A stretch of 64,000 bases of DNA from Chloroflexota bacterium (lineage in GTDB: Bacteria > Chloroflexota > Dehalococcoidia > Tepidiformales > Tepidiformaceae): the NCBI GenBank assembly GCA_026710655.1, contig JAPOQN010000005.1, positions 186,001 through 250,000 of the forward strand, read 5' to 3'. The notes beneath the pieces are model-generated. The model searched no databases. It was not told the origin of the DNA and was given only the letters and a program-made list of their open reading frames with translations. Positions 17,500 to 23,820 of the stretch are shown piece by piece. Both the position numbers and the translations under genes were made by a program. Each line of letters begins with the position of its first letter. The first letter of the stretch is position 1.

Positions 17500-18435
17500 A
17501 TGACAGATGCAACGGGAACACCAACCTCGGACGACCTGGCCCGGATGGCGGTCGAGCTACGGAACTGGGGGCGCTGGGGGGACGACGACGAGCGGGGTGC
17601 GCTCAACCTGATCACCAACGAGAAGCGCGCGCAGGCGGTGGCGCTCGCACGGGAGGGATTCTCGGTGAGTTGCGCACGTTCGCTGCCGGTGACCCCGTCA
17701 ATGGAAAACATGACACCCGTGCAACACCACATGGTCGCGGGCGGGGACCAGGTGAGCGAAGAGAGCCGCTTCGCCTTCGCCGCCGACTACATCGGGATCG
17801 CGCCGCACGGGATGGCGACCACGCACCTCGACGCGCTTTGCCACATCTTTTACGAGGGCAAGATCTACAACGGCTACAGCAAGGACGAGGTACGAACGGA
17901 CGGCGCGCACAAGAACAGCATCATGGCGGGGGCGGATGGCATCGTGAGCCGAGGGGTCCTGCTCGACATCCCCCCGGTACGGCACGCGCAATGGCTGGAG
18001 CCGATGCAGAACATCACGACCGCGGAGATGGAGGCGGCGGAAGCGCGGCAGGGGGTGCGGGTGGAGTCGGGCGACATCCTGCTGGTGGCGACGGGGCGTG
18101 ATCCGCGCAAGGAGTCGAAGGGCCCGGGGGGGCAATTCGACGGTCTGGCGGGGCTCGACGCGAGCTGCCTGCCCTGGGTGCGGGAGCGGGACGTGGCCGT
18201 CATCGGGTGCGACGGCGTAACCGATGCCATGCCGAGCGGCGTCGAGGGGTGGCCGATGCCGTTCCACCAGGTCGCCATCGCGAACATGGGCGTCCACCTG
18301 ATCGATAACATGAACCTGGAGCGCCTGGTGGCGGCCTGCCGCGAGCGGAACCGCTACGAGTTCCTGTTCACGCTGGCGCCGCTGAGGCTGGAGAAGGGCA
18401 CGGCCTCGCCGCTAAACCCGCTGGCGATCTTCTAG
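17500..18435 (+). CDS. cyclase family protein, copy 2 (tandem paralogue)
   Basis: A 311-residue paralogue of the preceding gene with the same metal motif (P-H-G-M-A-T-T-H-L-D-A-L-C-H) and near-identical N- and C-termini (E-L-R-N-W-G-R-W-G and N-P-L-A-I-F). The most diverged part is around residues 60-100, just before the metal motif, where the sequence reads M-E-N-M-T-P-V-Q-H-H-M instead of L-E-P-R-P-G-Q-H-Y-M. This suggests different substrate preference rather than simple dosage. Conserved metal residues imply it is active. The broken peptidase-like gene starts 9 bases downstream. Confidence 0.85.
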   Translation: MTDATGTPTSDDLARMAVELRNWGRWGDDDERGALNLITNEKRAQAVALAREGFSVSCARSLPVTPSMENMTPVQHHMVAGGDQVSEESRFAFAADYIGIAPHGMATTHLDALCHIFYEGKIYNGYSKDEVRTDGAHKNSIMAGADGIVSRGVLLDIPPVRHAQWLEPMQNITTAEMEAAEARQGVRVESGDILLVATGRDPRKESKGPGGQFDGLAGLDASCLPWVRERDVAVIGCDGVTDAMPSGVEGWPMPFHQVAIANMGVHLIDNMNLERLVAACRERNRYEFLFTLAPLRLEKGTASPLNPLAIF

Positions 18436-18444
18436 GAGGCGAGC

Positions 18445-19334
18445 ATGGTCCTGAGCCGCCCGGGGGTCGCGAGCCTCGCCGTGCTGGCGGGCGCGCTCGT
18501 GTTCGGGGTGGTATTCGGGCTCGTCCTGGCATTCGGGTCGAGCGAGTCGCCCTCGTTCGAGGAGCGCTGGACGGAGCTGGGCGTGCCCGAGGCGGAGTTC
18601 GTGTTCGGGGGAGACTTCACGCCCACCGAGGAGGAGTCGGCCAGGCTCGAATTGAAGATCGCGCAGGTGGTGTACGCAGAGCACTTCGGGGTCGTGACCT
18701 CAGACCTTACCGTCTACGTTGTCTCCAACGACCTCTTTGAAGACTACGAAGAGCAAGTCGTTTCGGTCCTTGGCGCAGGGCATGGCTTTGAGTCGACGTG
18801 CGGGATCGTTCCACCAGACGAACCCGCGATTGTGGTCCCCAAGGACTGCCCGGAAACCCGGTCGCAGGGTGCATTCCTGGCACACGAGTACTTCCGTGTC
18901 CTCCAACGGGAGGAAGGCGGGCTCGCCTGGAGGCGCCAGGTCGGAACCGTCAGGCAGATGGCCTGGCTAGACTGGATCGAGGCGGGGTCGGCGGTCTATG
19001 CGACCGCCCTGGTAAGCGATGCAAGGCCAAACCCCCGCTTGATGTGCGGCGTGACAGTGTGCGGGCGGCCTGGGCGGCGGCGGAGCAACCATTTCCGGGG
19101 GGCCCGGCGGACCTCGCCGACGCCGAGCAGGAGTCCTTCTTCGCCTACGACGTGGGATTCCTGGCTACGGAGTGGCTCGTGGAGCGGGCGGGGCCGGAAG
19201 CAGTTCTCGACTTCTTCCGCTTCGGCGGGCATAGCGCGGCGTTTGAGGCAGCCTTTGGCATGACCCTCGACGAATTCCACGCTGCCTTCGAGCAGCACCG
19301 GCTGGAGGTCGCCACTCCGTTCGAGCAACGCTAG
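18445..19334 (+). pseudogene. membrane-anchored metallopeptidase-like protein, frameshifted
   Basis: The N-terminal half reads in one frame: a signal anchor at residues 8-30, then H147-E-Y-F-R151 and W-I-E180-A-G-S-A-V-Y. This resembles gluzincin peptidases (HExxH plus a downstream Glu), but the second His is Arg. After about residue 190-205 (positions 19012-19060) the sensible protein continues in the next frame as S-V-R-A-A-W-A-A-A-E-Q-P-F and ends with F-H-A-A-F-E-Q-H-R at 19334. The shift fits loss of one base, possibly in the run of five C near 19030. It is either a decaying gene or an assembly error. It probably sat outside the membrane. Confidence 0.65.
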
Positions 19335-20158
19335 GCGCGCAGCATGCGGCCGGCTTCGCGGATTTCATCGAGGTAGTAAGGCGGGGCGGTGAGGAGGATG
19401 AGGCGGTCGACGCCCTTGTGTTCGAGGGCGGCGCGGGCGGAGCCGTCGGCGCGGACGTAGGGCTCGCTGAGGCCCGCGAAGACGGTCAAGAGGAAGTCGT
19501 CGGGGTTGCGGCCGGAGGCGGCGTGCTCGCGGCGGGCGACTTCGGCGAACGACTCGAGCTGGGGGTGGCCGGCCTGCGTGTTGAAGCCGTCGGCGTGGCG
19601 GCCGGCGATCCCGGCCATGCGCGGTCCCCACCCGCCGACGATGACGGGCGGGGGGACCTCGGGGCGGGGGTAGCCGTGGGCGTTGCGGAGCTGGAAGTGC
19701 TCGCCGTCGAAGCTGGCGCGCTCGCCCGACCAGAGGTGGCGCAGCACCTGGGCGGCCTCGGCGACCTGGGCGGCGCGGACGCGGTCGGGGGGAACGGGGC
19801 GGCCGATCATGGTCTGCTCGGGGGCGTAGGGGAGGGAGGGGCCACCGCCCGCGCCGAGGCCGAGGATGAAGCGGTTGCCACTGACCTCCTGGAGGGTGGC
19901 GGCCATGTTGGCGAGGAGGCCGGGGTGGCGGTTCGCCACGTTGAGGACGAGGGTGCCGAGCATGACGCGGGAGGTGGCCTCGGCGATTCCGGTGAGTGTG
20001 ACGAGGGCCTCGGGGACGCGGCCGCTGTTGTAGTCGGCGTCGCGGAGATGGTCCCAGGTCCAGATGCCGTCGAAGCCGGCGTCTTCGGCAACGACGGCAG
20101 CCTCGCGCATCTGTGCGTAGGTCGCGCCGAAGGGCATCAGGAGGAGGTCGGTGTGCAC
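19331..20158 (-). CDS. LLM-class F420-dependent oxidoreductase
   Basis: A 275-residue luciferase-like TIM-barrel protein. It has the N-terminal strand L-L-L-M-P-F-G-A, G-I-W-T-W-D-H-L-R-D (substrate/F420 pocket), L-G-T-L-V-L-N-V-A-N-R-H-P and the phosphate-binding L-G-L-G-A-G-G-G. These fit the F420H2-dependent subfamily. The substrate is unknown. The start is GTG 20158; TATCCT on the minus strand (20170-20165) lies 6 bases before it, so the mRNA may be leaderless. Its stop shares CTAG with the preceding pseudogene, and it is divergent from the selenoprotein gene. Confidence 0.85.
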   Translation of the reverse strand: MHTDLLLMPFGATYAQMREAAVVAEDAGFDGIWTWDHLRDADYNSGRVPEALVTLTGIAEATSRVMLGTLVLNVANRHPGLLANMAATLQEVSGNRFILGLGAGGGPSLPYAPEQTMIGRPVPPDRVRAAQVAEAAQVLRHLWSGERASFDGEHFQLRNAHGYPRPEVPPPVIVGGWGPRMAGIAGRHADGFNTQAGHPQLESFAEVARREHAASGRNPDDFLLTVFAGLSEPYVRADGSARAALEHKGVDRLILLTAPPYYLDEIREAGRMLRA

Positions 20159-20195
20159 GGGGGCAGGATAGCGGAGACGGGCGGGGGCGCGTTCG

Positions 20196-20201
20196 TACAA
20201 T
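20196..20201 (+). promoter_or_regulatory. probable -10 element TACAAT of the selenoprotein gene
   Basis: TACAAT is a near-consensus -10 hexamer. Transcription from about 20208 would give an 11-base leader containing the AGGAGG ribosome-binding site at 20209-20214. No clear -35 element is seen. Confidence 0.45.
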
Positions 20202-20218
20202 GGCCGCAGGAGGATGCC

Positions 20219-20875
20219 ATGGCGGACGACAGGCTTCTTGACGACGAACTGAAGGTGCTGCGCGACGGCTTCGCGGAGCGGGCGCCGCAACTGATCGAGA
20301 CGGTGGAGGCGGCGATCGAGGAGATCGAGGCGGCCACCATCGAGCGAGCGCTCGACGTGGGCGCGCAAGCGCCTGACTTCCAGCTTCGGGATGTGACGCA
20401 CGGTCGCGACGTGAGTCTGAGCGAGGCACTCAGGGATGGGCCGGCGGTCGTCTCGTTCTACCGGGGCGAGTGGTGACCGTTCTGCAACATCGAGCTGCAG
20501 GGTCTGCAGCGACGGTACGGCGAGCTCCGGGAGCTGGGCGCAGAGCTGTTCTTCATCGGTCCCGAGACGGAGGAGGACGCGGGCAAGCTGCTGGGGAAGA
20601 ACGAGACGGACATCCCCGTCCTGACCGACAGTGATGGCGCCGTGATGGACGCCTACGGCATCAGCTTTGAGCTGCCCGAGCGTCTGAAGGCGGGGTACAC
20701 ACGATTGGGCTTCCCCGACCGCAATCCTGCGACGGGGTGGCGGCTGCCAACGCCGGCCACGTTCGTGGTCGACACCGGGGGGGTGATCCGTTCGCGACAC
20801 TGCCTGTCGGACTATCGCTACCGGATGGAGCCGCGCGGCATCATCGAGGCGGTCGAAGCGCTGAGGACACGGTGA
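20219..20875 (+). CDS. peroxiredoxin/thioredoxin-like selenoprotein with U-x-x-C motif
   Basis: A 218-residue AhpC/TSA-like protein if the in-frame TGA at 20474-20476 is read as selenocysteine. Before the TGA: A-P-D-F-Q-L-R-D near residue 50 and V-V-S-F-Y-R-G-E-W ending at 85. After it the same frame continues P-F-C-N-I-E-L-Q-G-L and runs to V-E-A-L-R-T-R. Cysteine homologues have F-Y-R-G-G-W-C-P-Y-C-N here, so Sec86 replaces the first Cys of CxxC, leaving Cys89 as partner. An SECIS-like hairpin follows. It would reduce peroxides or disulfides in the cytoplasm. ATG 20219 has AGGAGG upstream. Its final TGA overlaps the GTG of the K+ channel. Automated tools will split it into two hypothetical fragments. 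Confidence 0.85.
20474..20510 (+). promoter_or_regulatory. bacterial SECIS-like element (UGA plus hairpin)
   Basis: Starting at the TGA, the mRNA can form a perfect 7-base-pair stem GCTGCAG (20494-20500) with CTGCAGC (20504-20510), closed by the loop GGT. Outer pairing of CCGT (20477-20480) with ACGG (20512-20515) is possible. The loop is about 24 bases after the UGA, inside the bacterial SECIS range. The core TGCAGGGTCTGCA differs from the E. coli fdhF SECIS core TGCAGGTCTGCA, as I recall it, by one inserted G. The element would bind SelB and recruit Sec-tRNA. Confidence 0.75.
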
Positions 20876-21615
20876 GCATCCCGGAGATGCTCCGCGTGGA
20901 GCAGAGCGAGGAGCGCCTGAAGCGAATCGAGCGGGCAACGGAGCTGCCGATGCTCGCCCTCGCGCTGCTGATGGTACCGCTGCTCATCCTGCCGTTTACC
21001 ACCGAACTGTCGGCGGGGGCCGACCAGTGGTTCCTGATCGCGGACTACGCGATCTGGGCCGCCTTCACGATCGAGTTCGGGGCGAAGCTGCTGGTGGCGC
21101 CCCGCCGCCTGGCATACATCCGCTCCCATCCGCTCGAGGCGGCGATGGTGGTCGTGCCCTTCCTGCGGCCCCTGCGAGTGATGCGGCTGCTCATGTTTCT
21201 GCGGCTGGCGGTGGCGCTGGGATTGAACACCCGCCTCATCCGTACGTTCTTCCTGCGGCGCGGAACGGGCTTCGTGATTGCCTGCCTGCTCATCGCGGTG
21301 GTCGGCGGCGGCACGCTCGTCTTTGTCGCCGAGCACAACCACGCGGGCAGCCAGATCACGTCGCTCGGCGACTCGTACTGGTGGGCGATGGTGACGATGA
21401 CGACGGTGGGCTACGGCGACTACGCGCCGGTCACGCCGATGGGACGCGGTGTTGCTGGCTTTCTCATGGTCTTCGGCATCGCGGCGCTCTCGATCACGAC
21501 CGCCTCGGTCGCGACACTGATGACGCGACAGCCCCAAACGCCTGCGCGGAGCGTGTCGCTGCGGGAGTTCCGAATCAAGCAGCGCCAGTTGCGCACCCGC
21601 CGCTTCGCTCGCTGA
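20872..21615 (+). CDS. voltage-gated-like potassium channel (6TM)
   Basis: A 247-residue inner-membrane protein with a voltage-sensor-like domain. The S4-like segment R-P-L-R-V-M-R-L-L-M-F-L-R-L lies near residue 100-113. A pore domain follows with the K+ selectivity filter T177-T-V-G-Y-G-D183. The C-terminus is short and basic with no RCK domain. The start GTG 20872 overlaps the stop of the selenoprotein (GTGA), implying translational coupling; ATG 20887 is an alternative. Conductance should be K+-selective. Coupling to a redox enzyme is unusual and suggests shared stress physiology, which is inference. Confidence 0.85.
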   Translation: MSIPEMLRVEQSEERLKRIERATELPMLALALLMVPLLILPFTTELSAGADQWFLIADYAIWAAFTIEFGAKLLVAPRRLAYIRSHPLEAAMVVVPFLRPLRVMRLLMFLRLAVALGLNTRLIRTFFLRRGTGFVIACLLIAVVGGGTLVFVAEHNHAGSQITSLGDSYWWAMVTMTTVGYGDYAPVTPMGRGVAGFLMVFGIAALSITTASVATLMTRQPQTPARSVSLREFRIKQRQLRTRRFAR

Positions 21616-21636
21616 GGCGAGTGCGGGGGCGGGCGC

Positions 21637-21674
21637 GCGCGGGTATGCTCCCGCGGCTGGAGGGCGTATGCCGC
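21637..21674 (+). repeat. 38-base promoter/RBS/start module, copy 1
   Basis: Identical to 22554-22591. It contains GGGTATGCTCCC (TATGCT as -10), the GGAGGG ribosome-binding site and an ATG. In this copy the ATG (21668) opens only a 12-codon reading frame before the channel gene. Confidence 0.9.
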
Positions 21675-21706
21675 TGGCGGCCGTCAGGGACATGGCGAAC
21701 GGCTGA
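21668..21706 (+). CDS. 12-codon upstream reading frame (leader peptide candidate)
   Basis: ATG 21668 with a good GGAGGG site encodes M-P-L-A-A-V-R-D-M-A-N-G followed by TGA, ending 3 bases before the ATG of the sodium-channel-like gene, which has no Shine-Dalgarno of its own. Ribosomes finishing this frame could reinitiate at 21710. It looks like a by-product of duplicating the start region of the gene at 22585 and may set channel expression. It has no similarity to a known regulatory peptide. Confidence 0.45.
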   Translation: MPLAAVRDMANG

Positions 21707-21709
21707 GAA

Positions 21710-22525
21710 ATGCGGGAACTTGCCGGACGCATCACGCGGTCCAACCGCTTCGAGTACTTCATCATCGCGCTGATCCTCGGGAACGGCGCGCTGCTGGGGA
21801 TTGAGACAGTCCCCAGCATCAAGGAGGGGTACACGGCCTGGCTCAACGCCGGCCACTGGATCACGATCGGCATCTTCATCGTCGAGGCGGCGCTCAAACT
21901 GTTCGCCCTGGCGCCGCGATCGGAACGCTATTTCCGCGACAACTGGAACGTCTTCGACTTCACGATAATCGTGCTGTCGCTCATTCCCGCGGTAGGGACG
22001 TTCGCCATCATCGCGCGGATGGCGCGGTTGATGCGTCTGCTGCGGCTCGTCTCCGCGGTGCCGGAGCTTCGCCTGATCGTGACGACGTTGGTGCGATCGA
22101 TCCCGGGCATGCTGCACATCGTGGCGGTCATGAGCGTGCTGTCCTACATCTACGCAATCCTCGGCTACGAGTTCTTCCACGAGCACGACCCGGAGCACTG
22201 GAACAACCTCGGGACCTCGCTGCTGTCGCTCTTCCGGGTGGTCACACTGGAGGACTGGACGGACATCATGTACGTGGCCATGGAGCTGCACTCGTTCGCC
22301 TGGATCTACTTTGTGAGCTACGTCGTGCTGGGTTCGTTCGTGACGATCAACCTCTTCATCGCCGTCGTCATCAGCAACCTGGACGAAGCGAAGCAGGAGC
22401 GTCTGCGGCAGCTGGAGCGGGTGGGGACGCGGGACGAACTGATCGACGAGCTGCGAGCGGCTCGGGAGTCGCTGAGCCGGCTGGAGCGGCGGCTCTCGCA
22501 GGATGAGGGCGCCCCGGACCGCTAA
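21710..22525 (+). CDS. NaChBac-like voltage-gated cation channel with acidic filter
   Basis: A 271-residue single-domain six-helix channel. The S1-S4 sensor ends with R-M-A-R-L-M-R-L-L-R-L near residues 102-112. The pore helix and filter read F-R-V-V-T179-L-E181-D182-W-T-D185, then S6 and a C-terminal coiled coil (heptad-like E-L-R-A-A-R-E-S-L-S-R-L-E-R-R-L), as in tetrameric BacNav channels. Na+-selective members have T-L-E-S-W; here S is replaced by D and a second D follows at +4 from E, resembling the engineered Ca2+-selective L-D-D-W-A-D filter. It may therefore conduct Ca2+. It follows the K+ channel by 94 bases and sits behind a 12-codon leader frame. Confidence 0.85.
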   Translation: MRELAGRITRSNRFEYFIIALILGNGALLGIETVPSIKEGYTAWLNAGHWITIGIFIVEAALKLFALAPRSERYFRDNWNVFDFTIIVLSLIPAVGTFAIIARMARLMRLLRLVSAVPELRLIVTTLVRSIPGMLHIVAVMSVLSYIYAILGYEFFHEHDPEHWNNLGTSLLSLFRVVTLEDWTDIMYVAMELHSFAWIYFVSYVVLGSFVTINLFIAVVISNLDEAKQERLRQLERVGTRDELIDELRAARESLSRLERRLSQDEGAPDR

Positions 22526-22553
22526 CAGGCTCCGGGAGTGCGGCGGGAGGCGG

Positions 22554-22591
22554 GCGCGGGTATGCTCCCGCGGCTGGAGGGCGTATGCCGC
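22554..22591 (+). repeat. 38-base promoter/RBS/start module, copy 2
   Basis: Identical to 21637-21674. Here the ATG (22585) is the true start of the first CoA transferase, so this is the likely original. Similarity continues imperfectly some 15-20 bases upstream (shared GAGTGCGG). Confidence 0.9.
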
Positions 22592-23820
22592 AGGCACTCT
22601 CGCATCTGCGTATCTGCGACTTCACGGGTCAGCTGGCAGGTGCGGGGGCGACCCGCTTCCTGGCGGCCTTCGGGGCGCAGGTCATCCGCATCGAGGACCC
22701 GGTCAACCAGGGGCGGTGGGACATCCTGCGGGGGATGCCGCCGTACGTGGACGAGCGGCGGGGGGTCGAGTTCGGCGGACCATTCAACAACCACAACGTC
22801 GAGAAGCTGGGGGTCACGCTGAACCTGCGGACGGAGCGGGGGAAGGAGCTGCTGCGCGAGCTGGTCAAGGTCTCGGACGTGGTGGCGGAGAACTTCTCGG
22901 CGGGGGTGATGGAGCGGTGGGGGGTCGGCTACGAGGAATTGCAGGCTCTGCGCGAGGACATCATCTACGTCTCGAACTGCGGGTTCGGGCACCGGGGGCC
23001 GTACCGCTCCTTCAAGACGTGGGGACCGATCGTTCAGGCGGTGTCTGGGCTGACCTTCAGCTCGGGGCTCCCCGACCAGCCACCGGCGGGGGGGGGCTAC
23101 TCGTACATGGACCACACAGGCGCCTACTACATGGCGATCGCGATCCTGATGGCGCTTCGCCACCGGAACCGGACGGGCGAGGGGCAGTGGGTCGACCTGG
23201 GGTGCACGGAGGCGGGCGCGAGCCTGACCGGTCCGGCAATACTCGACTACACAGTGAACGGTCGACCCCTGCGGCGGGACGGGAGCCCGAACAGCAATCG
23301 CAGCCAGCACCCGGCGATGGCGCCGCACGGCATCTACCCCTCGCAGGAGGAGGACACGTGGGTGGCAATCTCCTGTCGGGACGAGCGCGACTGGGAGGCG
23401 TTCGGGGAGGTTACGGGGGAGGAGTGGACGGAGGAGGGGCGGTTCTCGGACCTGCGGGGGCGGCTCGTGGCGGAGGACGCGCTGGACGAGCTGGTGGCGG
23501 GGTGGACACGGACGCGGGGCAACTTCGAGGCGGCGGCGCTGCTGCAGGGGGCGGGGGTCCCGGCGACAGCGGTGCAGCGTCCGCAGGAGCGCATCGACCA
23601 GGACCCGAACACGGCGGCGTGGGGGCTGTGGCCGACCGTGAAGCACCGGGACATGGGCGATGTGCGCGTGGACGGGCTGCCGGTGCACTTCTCGGAGACG
23701 GACTGGCGGATGGAGCGGGGCGGTCCCTGCCTGGGGGAGCACAACGAGGAGGTGTTCGGGGGATTGCTGGGGCTGGGCGCGGACGAGATCGCGTCGCTGA
23801 CGGAGGAGGGGGTGCTGTGA
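22585..23820 (+). CDS. class III CoA transferase (CaiB/BaiF), catalytic subunit candidate
   Basis: A 411-residue family III CoA transferase. It has the N-terminal L-R-I-C-D-F-T-G-Q-L-A-G-A-G-A-T-R and G-A-Q-V-I-R-I-E-D-P motifs. The catalytic aspartate is D176 in S-Y-M-D-H-T-G-A, which forms the acyl-aspartyl-CoA anhydride. It transfers CoA between carboxylic acids in the cytoplasm. The last codon overlaps the GTG start of a paralogue (GTGA). That pairing of a complete and an Asp-less subunit resembles heteromeric enzymes such as benzylsuccinate CoA transferase. Substrates unknown. Confidence 0.9.
   Translation: MPQALSHLRICDFTGQLAGAGATRFLAAFGAQVIRIEDPVNQGRWDILRGMPPYVDERRGVEFGGPFNNHNVEKLGVTLNLRTERGKELLRELVKVSDVVAENFSAGVMERWGVGYEELQALREDIIYVSNCGFGHRGPYRSFKTWGPIVQAVSGLTFSSGLPDQPPAGGGYSYMDHTGAYYMAIAILMALRHRNRTGEGQWVDLGCTEAGASLTGPAILDYTVNGRPLRRDGSPNSNRSQHPAMAPHGIYPSQEEDTWVAISCRDERDWEAFGEVTGEEWTEEGRFSDLRGRLVAEDALDELVAGWTRTRGNFEAAALLQGAGVPATAVQRPQERIDQDPNTAAWGLWPTVKHRDMGDVRVDGLPVHFSETDWRMERGGPCLGEHNEEVFGGLLGLGADEIASLTEEGVL

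Noticed and set aside
20642-20875. Treating 20642-20875 as a separate 77-residue gene
   Set aside because: It has no ribosome-binding site and is the C-terminal third of the peroxiredoxin-like domain that continues through the UGA.
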